This document shows, piece after piece, positions 1 through 6,352 of a DNA stretch of 7,321 bases. Source of the stretch: Erwinia sp. (GTDB taxonomy: Bacteria; Pseudomonadota; Gammaproteobacteria; Enterobacterales; Enterobacteriaceae). The notes below the pieces were generated by a model, which was not told where the DNA came from, did not search any database, and saw only the letters and a list, made by a program, of their open reading frames with translations. Location: assembly GCA_003512805.1 (NCBI GenBank), contig DOOK01000254.1, positions 1-7,321 of the forward strand, in the 5' to 3' direction. The stretch's first letter is position 1. Each line of letters begins with the position of its first letter. The position numbers and the translations under genes are program-made.

Positions 1-1613
1 TACTGACGCTTTCCGGCTGGTTTCTCGCGGCCTGTTCGTTGGCGGGCGCTGCCGGAATGTATAGTTTTAACTACATGCTGCCGGCCGCTGGAGTAAGAGG
101 CGCTGCAATTCTACGCACTGTTGCTCGTTATGTAGAAAGGCTGGTCAGCCATGACGGTACGTTTCGCCTCCTGGAAGATTTACGTGTTTTCACTTTTGAT
201 AAACTGATCCCTCTTTCTCCCGGCGCGCTCGCTTGCTTCCAGCGGGGCGACCTGCTTAATCGACTGGTGGCAGATGTAGATACGCTCGATCATCTTTATC
301 TGCGCCTGCTCTCTCCCCTGTTTGGTGCGCTTACCGCGATTGTTGCGGTAACGCTTGTGCTCGGCTATCTGAACTGGCCGCTGGCGCTGGCGCTGGGCGC
401 TGTTATGTTGCTGACCCTGCTGATACTGCCGCTGTTCTTTTATCAGCTGGGACGGAAAGAAGGCGAAACGCTGACACACTTGCGCTCCCGGTATCGTAGC
501 CAGCTGGCAGGCTGGCTTCAGAGCCAGGCGGAAATGCGCATCTATGGCGGCGCGCAGCGCTTCCGCGCCCGGCTTGATGAGACGGAAGCACAATGGCTGC
601 GCGCGCAGCAGGCCCGTGCCCGTCTTACCGGGTTATCACAGGGGCTGTTAACGCTTATTACCGGCGCGACGTCCGTTTTCATACTTTGGTCGGCCGCCGC
701 AGTGTTTAATCATAGCGCCACGATAGCCCTGTTTCTGTTTTGCACGCTGGCCGCTTTCGAAGCGCTGGCGCCCGTTGGCGGCGCCTTTTTGCATTTGGGT
801 GAGGTCTTCGCCTCTGCCCGCCGCGTTAATGAAGTCATTCTGCAGTCCCCGGCCGTGGTGTTCCCAACTGGTGAGGAGAAAAGTCCAACCGGTATCCGAT
901 TAAGCCTGCGTGATGTCAGCTTCAGCTATAACGTGGATTTTCCCGTTCTGCGGTCAATTTCTTTGGATATTGCGCAAGGTGAGCACGTTGCGCTGTCAGG
1001 CAGTAGCGGTTGTGGTAAATCCACACTGCTTCAGCTGCTTACCCGCGCCTGGGATCCTACCCACGGTGAAATCTGGTTTAACGATCGCCCGCTGGCACAC
1101 TGGAGTGAGGCGGCTTTACGTCAGGCTACCGGCGTTGTAACGCAGCGCATCCACCTGTTTAACGCTACCTTACGCGATAATTTATTGCTGGCTGCGCCAG
1201 ATCGTCGCGATGATGAGCTGATTGTTATGCTGCACAAAGTCGGGCTGAACGCTTTGCTCGACGCGGAGGAAGGGCTGGATGCCTGGCTGGGCGAAGGGGG
1301 CCGGCCGCTGTCTGGCGGCGAGCTACGGCGGCTGGGGCTGGCCCGGGCACTGCTGCATGATGGGCCTTTGCTGCTGCTTGACGAGCCGACAGAAGGACTG
1401 GATATGCAGACTGAACGGCAGGTGCTTACACTCTTGCACGAAGCTGCCCGTGGCAAAACCATGATTGTGGTCACACATCGTCCACAGTGCCTGCGGCATT
1501 TTGACAAAATTTGCTTTATTGAAAGCGGGACTGTTATCGCCACAGGACCGCATAGCGAATTAATCTCAAAACACCCTCGTTACAGCGCTTTCCTGCAGCA
1601 GATTACGGTATAG
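1..1613 (+). CDS. cydC: CydC, heterodimeric ABC transporter subunit for cytochrome bd assembly (5' end outside window)
   Basis: This is CydC, one half of the inner-membrane CydDC ABC transporter. CydDC is needed to assemble the haem-containing cytochrome bd oxidase; it was described as a cysteine/glutathione exporter and more recently linked to haem handling. The frame is open from base 3 and ends at TAG 1611-1613, giving 536 visible residues. The first visible residues (LTLSGWFL) match about residue 37 of the ~573-residue E. coli protein, so only the first part of TM1 is missing. Hydrophobic pairs at roughly 95-145 and 205-265 of the visible protein are TM helices. The nucleotide-binding domain fills the last ~245 residues: Walker A GSSGCGKST (999-1025), Q-loop Gln (1143), signature LSGGE (1308-1322), Walker B LLLLDEP with Asp (1380) and Glu (1383), and H-loop His (1476). 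It looks intact. cydD is expected just upstream; aat begins 33 bases downstream on the same strand. The early ATG at 57 is internal, not the start. Confidence 0.96.
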   Translation, partial: LTLSGWFLAACSLAGAAGMYSFNYMLPAAGVRGAAILRTVARYVERLVSHDGTFRLLEDLRVFTFDKLIPLSPGALACFQRGDLLNRLVADVDTLDHLYLRLLSPLFGALTAIVAVTLVLGYLNWPLALALGAVMLLTLLILPLFFYQLGRKEGETLTHLRSRYRSQLAGWLQSQAEMRIYGGAQRFRARLDETEAQWLRAQQARARLTGLSQGLLTLITGATSVFILWSAAAVFNHSATIALFLFCTLAAFEALAPVGGAFLHLGEVFASARRVNEVILQSPAVVFPTGEEKSPTGIRLSLRDVSFSYNVDFPVLRSISLDIAQGEHVALSGSSGCGKSTLLQLLTRAWDPTHGEIWFNDRPLAHWSEAALRQATGVVTQRIHLFNATLRDNLLLAAPDRRDDELIVMLHKVGLNALLDAEEGLDAWLGEGGRPLSGGELRRLGLARALLHDGPLLLLDEPTEGLDMQTERQVLTLLHEAARGKTMIVVTHRPQCLRHFDKICFIESGTVIATGPHSELISKHPRYSAFLQQITV

Positions 1614-1646
1614 TCATAGCCCTCTCGTTTTACTGAGACAGTGACT

Positions 1647-2339
1647 ATGCGCCTGATGCAGCTCTCAAGAGAATCACTTAATTTTCCACCGCCGGATATG
1701 GCGCTTCGCGAACCAAACGGCCTGCTGGCAATGGGCGGCGATCTGAGCCTGCCCCGCCTGCTCAGCGCCTATCAGCGCGGTATCTTTCCCTGGTTTTCAC
1801 CGGGCGATCCGATTTTGTGGTGGTCGCCAGATCCGCGCGCGGTGCTTTGGCCAGAAAAGTTTCATCTCAGCCGCAGCATGAAGCGCTTTCATCAGCGATC
1901 GCCCTACCGTGTTACGCTGAACCAGAATTTTAGCGAAGTGGTCGAAGGTTGTGCTAACGATCGTCAGGAAGGGACCTGGATTACCCCGGCCGTGAAACAT
2001 GCCTGGCAACAGTTGTTTGACGCGGGCGAGGCGCAATCCGTCGAGGTTTGGCATGAAAATGAGCTGGTAGGCGGCCTGTACGGTCTGGCGCTGGGGCAAA
2101 TATTTTGTGGGGAATCGATGTTCAGCCGCTGTGAAAATGCATCGAAAACGGCACTGCTGGTTTTCAGCCGCTATTTTTTACAGCAGGGCGGCAGGCTGAT
2201 TGATTGTCAGGTGCTCAATCCCCATACCGCTTCGATTGGCGCAGAAGAAATCTCCCGCGCTGACTATCTTAAACAGCTTGATTTACTGTCTGAACAGCCG
2301 CTTCCGGCCGACTGCTGGCAGCAGCAGACGCTTTTTTAA
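1647..2339 (+). CDS. aat: Leucyl/phenylalanyl-tRNA-protein transferase
   Basis: Aat transfers Leu or Phe from aminoacyl-tRNA to proteins with N-terminal Arg, Lys or Met. This creates the bacterial N-degron that ClpS recognises and ClpAP degrades. The 230-residue protein matches the family length (E. coli 234). Landmarks seen: [20 protein letters not shown] (45-64), GTWIT (109-113), CGESMFS (154-160), NASKTALL (164-171) and LIDCQVLN (184-191). Residues known as functional in E. coli Aat are all in place: W49, W111, E156, F173, D186 and Q188. ATG 1647 was chosen because [10 protein letters not shown] aligns with the family N-terminus; an in-frame GTG at 1641 would add two residues. The ribosome binding site is weak (GAGACA around 1635-1640). 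It follows cydC by 33 bases with no visible terminator between, so cotranscription with cydC is likely (inference). The middle and C-terminal third (e.g. VKHAWQQL, final QQQTLF) differ noticeably from E. coli. Confidence 0.97.
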   Translation: MRLMQLSRESLNFPPPDMALREPNGLLAMGGDLSLPRLLSAYQRGIFPWFSPGDPILWWSPDPRAVLWPEKFHLSRSMKRFHQRSPYRVTLNQNFSEVVEGCANDRQEGTWITPAVKHAWQQLFDAGEAQSVEVWHENELVGGLYGLALGQIFCGESMFSRCENASKTALLVFSRYFLQQGGRLIDCQVLNPHTASIGAEEISRADYLKQLDLLSEQPLPADCWQQQTLF

Positions 2340-2378
2340 ACCTGCGCTATGATGTTTTCCACGCAGAGCAGGATAATA

Positions 2379-2396
2379 ATGGTATAATATGAGAGC
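2379..2396 (+). promoter_or_regulatory. Candidate upstream infA promoter (extended -10)
   Basis: TATAAT at 2383-2388 is a perfect sigma-70 -10 hexamer, and TG at 2380-2381 makes a complete extended -10 (TGgTATAAT). No good -35 lies at 16-18 bases, which is typical of extended -10 promoters. It starts 40 bases after the aat stop and would give an infA transcript with a leader of about 200 nt beginning near 2395. E. coli infA is known to have two promoters, one of them distal, so this fits the family pattern. The start site is inferred. Confidence 0.6.
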
Positions 2397-2526
2397 TTGG
2401 TATGCGTGAATAAGCCTTTTTGAAGACCGCACTTTCCCCCCGGTTTTGTACCAACTCTTGATTACGCGTTTCCGTGCGCTGCTGATGCCGCAGGGAGGCC
2501 GACGCTGGTGGAAACATCAGCTATTC

Positions 2527-2555
2527 TTTACATAACGTTCTTAAATCGGCATTAT
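2527..2555 (+). promoter_or_regulatory. Candidate proximal infA promoter
   Basis: TTTACA at 2527-2532 (5 of 6 to TTGACA) and CATTAT at 2550-2555 (4 of 6 to TATAAT) are separated by exactly 17 bases. Transcription would start near 2562, giving a leader of about 34 nt before the infA start. With the distal extended -10 element this would reproduce the two-promoter layout of E. coli infA. Called from consensus match only. Confidence 0.45.
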
Positions 2556-2595
2556 TTGCTGATTCAGACAAAGGTTATAACACCCAGAGGATTTG

Positions 2596-2814
2596 ATGGC
2601 CAAAGAAGATAATATTGAAATGCAGGGTAAGATAGTGGATTCACTACCTAACACTATGTACCGTGTTGAACTGGAAAATGGGCACGTCATTACTGCGCAT
2701 ATCTCCGGAAAGATACGCAAAAACTATATCCGTATCTCAACGGGTGACCAGGTTACCGTAGAACTGACTCCATACGATCTGAACAAAGGTCGTATCACCT
2801 TCCGTATCCGCTAA
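2596..2814 (+). CDS. infA: Translation initiation factor IF-1
   Basis: IF-1 is an essential cytoplasmic OB-fold protein that binds the 30S A site and works with IF-2 and IF-3 in start-codon selection. The protein is 72 residues, exactly the E. coli length. Family hallmarks are visible: [11 protein letters not shown] (1-11), [14 protein letters not shown] (17-30), AHISGK (34-39), RKNYIRI (41-47) and ELTPYDL..GRI (56-67). All arginines of the E. coli protein (23, 41, 46, 66, 70, 72) are kept. ATG 2596 is preceded by AGAGG (2586-2590) with a 5-base spacer; the TTG at 2593 is not the start. Odd point: against the E. coli sequence as I recall it there are 13 substitutions in 72 residues, including M40I, L48S, K52Q, V68T and S71I, and two rare ATA codons (13 and 40). 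IF-1 is normally almost invariant in this order. It converges on clpA and shares its terminator. Confidence 0.97.
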   Translation: MAKEDNIEMQGKIVDSLPNTMYRVELENGHVITAHISGKIRKNYIRISTGDQVTVELTPYDLNKGRITFRIR

Positions 2815-2857
2815 CCGACTTTACTGCAGATGCTGGCGCCTGTTGCGCCGCACGGGT

Positions 2858-2895
2858 AAAAAAAAGGCCGAAGAATCTTCGGCCTTTAGTTTTTG
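2858..2895. terminator. Bidirectional intrinsic terminator between infA and clpA
   Basis: A near-perfect inverted repeat runs from AAAGGCCGAAG (2863-2873) to CTTCGGCCTTT (2877-2887), with a 3-base loop and a GGCC core. On the + strand the stem is followed by a T-rich tract (TTT then AG then TTTTT, 2885-2894). On the - strand it is followed by eight Ts (complement of A 2858-2865). It can therefore end both infA and the clpSA transcript, and overlaps the sense of the last clpA codons only at its margin. A second small hairpin, GGCGC/GCGCC (2835-2839 and 2845-2849), lies just downstream of infA without a T tract. Confidence 0.9.
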
Positions 2896-2896
2896 C

Positions 2897-5173
2897 TTAG
2901 TGCACTGTGCCTTCCGCTTTGCGCTTCTCAGCGCTGAGGAAGTGGTAAGTCAGCTGGTTCTGCTCTTTATCGAGCGCCACCGATACCGACCCGCCGTCCA
3001 CCAGCGAGCCAAACAGCAGCTCATTCGCTAACGGTTTCTTCAGGTTTTCCTGCACCGTACGCGCCATCGGACGCGCACCCATCGCTTTATCGTAGCCTTT
3101 ATCAGCCAGCCAGTTGCGTGCTTCATCGCTCACTTCAAGCGAGACGCCCTTCGCATCCAGCTGCGCCTGCAGCTCGACGATAAACTTATCCACTACCTGA
3201 TGGATAACCGTGCTGTCGAGATGTTTGAACCAAATAATGTTATCGAGACGGTTACGGAATTCTGGCGTAAAGATCTTTTTGATCTCTTCCATCGCATCGG
3301 TACTGTTATCCTGCTGGATCAGACCAATTGATTTACGCTCGGTTTCACGTACGCCGGCGTTAGTTGTCATAACCAGCACCACGTTACGGAAGTCCGCTTT
3401 GCGGCCGTTGTTATCGGTCAGCATCCCGTTATCCATGACCTGCAGCAGCAGGTTGAACACATCCGGGTGTGCCTTCTCGATCTCATCAAGCAGCACGACG
3501 GCATGCGGATGTTTGATTACCGCATCCGTTAACAGCCCGCCCTGATCGAAACCAACATAACCTGGAGGCGCACCGATCAGACGGCTGACGGTATGACGTT
3601 CCATATATTCCGACATATCGAACCGCAGCAACTCAATACCTAACGCTTTCGCCAGCTGTACGGTAACCTCTGTTTTACCTACGCCCGTCGGGCCGGCAAA
3701 CAGGAAAGAACCCACAGGCTTGCGATCCTGGCCCAGACCGGCACGACTCATCTTGATCGCTTCGGTCAGTGCTTCAATCGCGTTGTCCTGACCAAACACC
3801 AGCATTTTCAGACGATCGCCGAGCGTTTTCAGGGTATCGCGATCCGTAGCGGAAACGCTCTTCTCAGGAATACGTGCGATGCGAGCAACCACAGATTCGA
3901 TGTCTGAGACGTTAACCGTTTTCTTGCGTTTGCTAACCGGCAGTAAACGTGCACGAGCGCCAGCTTCATCAATTACGTCGATAGCTTTATCCGGCAGATG
4001 ACGGTCATTAATATATTTCACCGCCAGTTCGACCGCCGCACGCACCGCTTTTGCGGTATAGCGGACGTCATGATGCGCTTCGTACTTCGGCTTAAGGCCG
4101 TTCAGAATCTGCACCGTTTCATCTACCGTAGGCTCGGTAATATCGATTTTCTGGAAGCGACGCGCCAACGCGCGATCTTTCTCAAAAATGTTGCTGAATT
4201 CCTGATAGGTTGTGGACCCCATCACGCGGATTTTCCCGCTGGAAAGTAATGGTTTGATCAGGTTAGCGGCATCTACCTGTCCGCCAGAAGCGGCGCCAGC
4301 ACCGATGATAGTATGGATCTCATCGATAAACAGAATGCTACTGTTGTCCTGCTCAAGCTGCTTCAGGAGCGCCTTGAAGCGCTTTTCAAAGTCGCCACGG
4401 TATTTGGTGCCCGCCAGCAGTGAACCGATATCCAGTGAATAGATAGTGGCGTCTTTCATCACTTCCGGCACGTCACCCTGCACAATACGCCAGGCCAGCC
4501 CTTCAGCAATCGCGGTTTTACCCACGCCTGATTCGCCTACCAGCAACGGATTGTTTTTCCGGCGACGGCAAAGAACCTGAACGGTACGTTCCAGCTCTTT
4601 ATCCCGCCCGATCAGCGGATCGATACCGCCAACGCGAGCAAGCTGGTTAAGATTGGTGGTGAAGTTTTCCATACGTTCCTCCCCGCCTGCTTGCTCTTCG
4701 TTAACCGGGTTTTCTGCGCCCGAGGCGGGCCCCTGTTCATCTTTGCGCGTGCCGTGGGAAATAAAATTCACCACGTCAAGGCGGCTGACTTCATGCTTAC
4801 GCAGCAGATAGGCAGCCTGAGATTCCTGCTCGCTGAAGATAGCAACCAGTACGTTAGCACCCGCAACTTCGCTGCGGCCGGATGACTGCACATGGAAAAC
4901 GGCACGCTGTAAAACGCGCTGAAAGCTGAGCGTAGGCTGTGTGTCGCGCTCTTCTTCGCTGACCGGCAACACCGGGGTTGTTTGTTCAATGAAGGCTTCG
5001 AGCTCCTGCCGCAAGGCCACAATATCCACCGTACAGGCTTCAAGCGCCTCTCTTGCAGATGGATTACTGAGCAATGCCAGCAGCAAGTGCTCGACGGTCA
5101 TAAACTCATGTCGGTGCTCGCGCGCTCTGGCGAAAGCCATGTTTAAACTGAGTTCCAGTTCTTGATTGAGCAT
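2897..5173 (-). CDS. clpA: ClpA, AAA+ unfoldase of the ClpAP protease
   Basis: ClpA is a hexameric cytoplasmic ATPase that unfolds substrates and threads them into ClpP; ClpS redirects it to N-degron substrates. The protein is 758 residues, as in E. coli. It has an N-domain with two Clp-N repeats (1-~140), a linker (~141-168), D1 with Walker A GESGVGKT (213-220), Walker B LFIDEIH (281-287) and pore loop KYRG (257-260), then D2 with Walker A GPTGVGKT (494-501), pore loop GYVG (539-542) and Walker B LLDEIEK (561-567). The IGL loop that docks on ClpP is present (616-618). ATG at 5173-5171 was chosen over an upstream in-frame codon because [10 protein letters not shown] is the family N-terminus and a strong GGAGG lies 5 bases before it. 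It follows clpS by 28 bases, so the two form an operon. It is nearly identical to E. coli ClpA except in the linker and C-terminal tail. Confidence 0.98.
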   Translation of the reverse strand: MLNQELELSLNMAFARAREHRHEFMTVEHLLLALLSNPSAREALEACTVDIVALRQELEAFIEQTTPVLPVSEEERDTQPTLSFQRVLQRAVFHVQSSGRSEVAGANVLVAIFSEQESQAAYLLRKHEVSRLDVVNFISHGTRKDEQGPASGAENPVNEEQAGGEERMENFTTNLNQLARVGGIDPLIGRDKELERTVQVLCRRRKNNPLLVGESGVGKTAIAEGLAWRIVQGDVPEVMKDATIYSLDIGSLLAGTKYRGDFEKRFKALLKQLEQDNSSILFIDEIHTIIGAGAASGGQVDAANLIKPLLSSGKIRVMGSTTYQEFSNIFEKDRALARRFQKIDITEPTVDETVQILNGLKPKYEAHHDVRYTAKAVRAAVELAVKYINDRHLPDKAIDVIDEAGARARLLPVSKRKKTVNVSDIESVVARIARIPEKSVSATDRDTLKTLGDRLKMLVFGQDNAIEALTEAIKMSRAGLGQDRKPVGSFLFAGPTGVGKTEVTVQLAKALGIELLRFDMSEYMERHTVSRLIGAPPGYVGFDQGGLLTDAVIKHPHAVVLLDEIEKAHPDVFNLLLQVMDNGMLTDNNGRKADFRNVVLVMTTNAGVRETERKSIGLIQQDNSTDAMEEIKKIFTPEFRNRLDNIIWFKHLDSTVIHQVVDKFIVELQAQLDAKGVSLEVSDEARNWLADKGYDKAMGARPMARTVQENLKKPLANELLFGSLVDGGSVSVALDKEQNQLTYHFLSAEKRKAEGTVH
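4670..4684 (-). promoter_or_regulatory. Internal ribosome binding site and start (Met168) in clpA
   Basis: Within clpA, GGGGAGGA (4684-4677, - strand) lies 5 bases before an in-frame ATG (4672-4670, Met168). In E. coli the equivalent Met169 is a known second translation start that yields a shorter ClpA lacking the N-domain. The strong Shine-Dalgarno and the surrounding [13 protein letters not shown] are kept here although the linker just before it has diverged and lost one residue. The short product would be 591 residues. Its production here is inferred. Confidence 0.7.
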
Positions 5174-5201
5174 AGGCACCTCCCCCAATAGATCGCCTTA
5201 T

Positions 5202-5522
5202 TCAGGCTTTTTCCAGCGTACACAGCAACGGATGTCCGTTCTCCCTCGCATATTTATTGATATGCGCGACCTTGGTCTCCGCCACTTCGGCAGTAAAGAC
5301 ACCGCAGATCGCCTTTCCTTGATAGTGAACTGTTAACATCACTTGCGTTGCACGTTCAACATCATAAGAAAAGAACTTTTGCAGTACGTCAATAACAAAT
5401 TCCATAGGTGTATAATCGTCATTATTCAGAATAACTTTATACATCGAAGGTGGCTTTAAGCCTTCGCGGAGTTTGTCATCTGCAAGATGTTCAAAATTAA
5501 GCCAATCGTTAGTGTTTCCCAT
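5202..5522 (-). CDS. clpS: ClpS, N-degron adaptor for ClpAP
   Basis: ClpS binds proteins with N-terminal Leu, Phe, Tyr or Trp and delivers them to the ClpA N-domain. The protein is 106 residues, the same as E. coli. A flexible N-terminal tail (1-~25) precedes the core fold. The N-degron pocket residues N34, D35, D36, M40, M62, V65 and H66 are all present, in [11 protein letters not shown] (33-43) and [10 protein letters not shown] (61-70). The C-terminal [10 protein letters not shown] is intact. Start ATG 5522-5520 matches the family N-terminus MGNTNDWL; the ribosome binding site is weak (GGGTA just upstream). It is the first gene of the clpS-clpA operon and diverges from cspD. V33N next to the conserved NDD is the only change near the pocket that stands out. 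I could not identify a convincing promoter for it. Confidence 0.98.
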   Translation of the reverse strand: MGNTNDWLNFEHLADDKLREGLKPPSMYKVILNNDDYTPMEFVIDVLQKFFSYDVERATQVMLTVHYQGKAICGVFTAEVAETKVAHINKYARENGHPLLCTLEKA

Positions 5523-5839
5523 ACGTACCCAATATGAAAACGTTGCCTGCCTGCATCAGACTAACACCCTTAAGCGTAAGTTTAGCACGCCTGAAATGCT
5601 GTCCGAAGCCGGTGAATTTTTGCACCAACCTGCAACTACGCGACCTTCATCACAAAAACAGCAATAGCGTTAACTGCTTCAAATTTTGATGAATTCGTCC
5701 CGGCATCTCTTCTTCATTCGCTTGACGCCTGGTGCGATTTCTCTACAGTACAGGCGTATGCTGGATGCGTTTTAACCAGCCTGGAGGCCAATGCCTCACT
5801 CCTTCACCCATTTGAATGTCTTGCGAGGGATCCAAAAGC
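5523..5839. other. Intergenic region between divergent clpS and cspD
   Basis: These 317 bases hold no supported gene. They must contain the leftward clpS promoter and the rightward cspD promoter. A candidate for cspD is listed separately; no clear -35/-10 pair for clpS was found. A short inverted repeat TTGCA-N6-TGCAA sits at 5620-5635. A 22-codon reading frame (5791-5859) with GGAGG before its ATG runs into the cspD start and is treated under findings. No transposon remnants or tandem repeats were seen. Confidence 0.7.
5722..5749 (+). promoter_or_regulatory. Candidate cspD promoter
   Basis: TTGACG at 5722-5727 (5 of 6 to the -35 consensus) and TACAGT at 5744-5749 (4 of 6 to the -10 consensus) are separated by 16 bases. 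Transcription would begin near 5756, leaving a leader of about 84 nt before the cspD start. E. coli cspD is induced in stationary phase and starvation rather than by cold; nothing in this element shows which signal acts here. Confidence 0.45.
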
Positions 5840-6073
5840 ATGGAGACGGGTACTGTTAAATGGTTCAACAATGCCAAAGGCTTCGGCTTTATCTGTCCGG
5901 TCGGTGGCGGCGAAGATATCTTTGCTCACTATTCCACTATCCAGATGGATGGCTACCGAACGCTGAAAGCCGGGCAGCAGGTTCAGTTTGATGTGCATCA
6001 AGGGCCAAAAGGCAATCATGCCAGCCTGATTGTCCCCGTTAATGCCGAAGCGGCAGTAGCTGTTACCGCCTGA
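5840..6073 (+). CDS. cspD: CspD, cold-shock-domain protein of stationary phase
   Basis: CspD is a cold-shock-domain homologue that binds single-stranded nucleic acid. In E. coli it inhibits DNA replication, is made in stationary phase rather than on cold shock, and is degraded by Lon. The 77-residue protein (E. coli 74) is a single OB fold with RNP1 KGFGFI (13-18) and RNP2-like DIFAHY (26-31). The CspD-specific segment STIQMDGYRTLKAGQ (32-46) and HQGPKGNHAS (52-61) separate it from CspA-type proteins. The C-terminal tail is three residues longer (AVTA ending). ATG 5840 was chosen because METGTVKWF is the family start; GAGGGA at 5825-5830 lies 9 bases before it, and upstream in-frame codons would add a non-family extension. 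It is divergent from clpS and ends in its own terminator. Confidence 0.97.
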   Translation: METGTVKWFNNAKGFGFICPVGGGEDIFAHYSTIQMDGYRTLKAGQQVQFDVHQGPKGNHASLIVPVNAEAAVAVTA

Positions 6074-6105
6074 CCGCTTAGTGATATTCTGACCAACCTT
6101 GCAAT

Positions 6106-6135
6106 AAAATGCCAGCCAGCGTCGCTGGCATTTTT
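6106..6135 (+). terminator. Intrinsic terminator of cspD
   Basis: AAAATGCCAGC (6106-6116) pairs with GCTGGCATTTT (6124-6134) around a 7-base loop, and the stem runs into five Ts (6131-6135). It starts 33 bases after the cspD stop and isolates cspD from hcp. The A run on the left side means it could also work in reverse, though nothing converges on it here. Confidence 0.9.
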
Positions 6136-6259
6136 ATGGGTAACTTTTACCAACCTTAGTAAAATGGCGACGTCCTGTCACTTTTCAACCCCTCTTTTTA
6201 CACGAAATAAATTTGTCCGCTTTGCTTGTGCTTGCCTGAATGACTTCAGGGCAATAAAT

Positions 6260-6273
6260 TTGCGTTAAATCAA
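6260..6273 (+). promoter_or_regulatory. Probable FNR binding site
   Basis: TTGCG-TTAA-ATCAA matches the FNR consensus TTGAT-N4-ATCAA at 8 of 10 positions, with the right half perfect. It is centred 86.5 bases before the hcp start codon. hcp of E. coli is known to be activated by FNR under anaerobic conditions. If transcription starts near 6338 (using TTTAAT 6326-6331 as the -10) the site is centred at about -71.5, a usual class I activator position on the same helix face. That start site is inferred. Confidence 0.65.
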
Positions 6274-6312
6274 TATCCCTGCTGTTTATCAGGACAAGTT
6301 ACGCCTTTCGGA

Positions 6313-6341
6313 TTAAAGTTGCATTTTTAATACAACTTTAA
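6313..6341 (+). promoter_or_regulatory. NsrR-like operator overlapping the hcp promoter
   Basis: A long inverted repeat, TTAAAGTTGCATT / AATACAACTTTAA around TTT, has the 11-1-11 architecture of NsrR operators (core 6316-6338: AAGTTGCATTT, T, TAATACAACTT). Twelve of thirteen arm pairs match. NsrR is the nitric-oxide-sensing [4Fe-4S] repressor and hcp is its most conserved enterobacterial target. Compared with the usual AAGATGyATTT half-site, position 4 is T instead of A, and the opposite half carries the matching change, so symmetry is preserved. A -10-like TTTAAT (6326-6331) lies inside, so binding would block RNA polymerase. Assignment rests on pattern and gene context. Confidence 0.75.
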
Positions 6342-6352
6342 GGTGAAAGGCT

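Larger units (their letters stand above)
6136..6352 (+). other. Regulatory region upstream of hcp
   Basis: This 217-base AT-rich stretch holds no supported gene. It contains an FNR-like site (6260-6273), an NsrR-like palindrome (6313-6341) and an inverted repeat CCTGAA-TGAC-TTCAGG (6235-6250). AAGGTG (6340-6345), 7 bases before the hcp ATG, is the ribosome binding site and abuts the palindrome. The first ~95 bases show nothing recognisable apart from a small GGTAA/TTACC repeat (6139-6151). Confidence 0.7.

Noticed and set aside
180..593. Long antisense reading frame within cydC (137 codons, - strand).
   Set aside because: It lies wholly inside a well-supported CydC coding region, its translation is rich in Arg/Gln with no recognisable domain, and no ribosome binding site stands out.
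1121..1543. Antisense reading frame opposite the CydC nucleotide-binding domain.
   Set aside because: Low-complexity Ser/Pro/Arg-rich translation typical of a shadow frame in GC-rich coding DNA; the sense strand has all ABC motifs.
1797..2099. Antisense reading frame of 100 codons within aat.
   Set aside because: Fully contained in aat, no recognisable motif; the sense product has every catalytic residue.
2312..2337. CTGCT/AGCAG hairpin followed by a six-T run at the end of aat, as a terminator.
   Set aside because: The stem is only 5 bp, the T run starts 7 bases after it and the whole lies inside the aat coding end; too weak to call.
2843..3031. + strand reading frame starting in the infA-clpA gap.
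   Set aside because: It runs through the bidirectional terminator hairpin and then antisense to the conserved ClpA C-terminus, with no ribosome binding site.
5523..5560. CATATT with a weak -35-like CTGATG as a clpS promoter (- strand).
   Set aside because: The -35 matches only 3 of 6 and the start would fall almost at the ribosome binding site, leaving no room for a usable leader.
5473..5667. + strand reading frame overlapping the clpS start and the intergenic region.
   Set aside because: Begins antisense to ClpS and has a non-descript translation without a ribosome binding site; a shadow frame.
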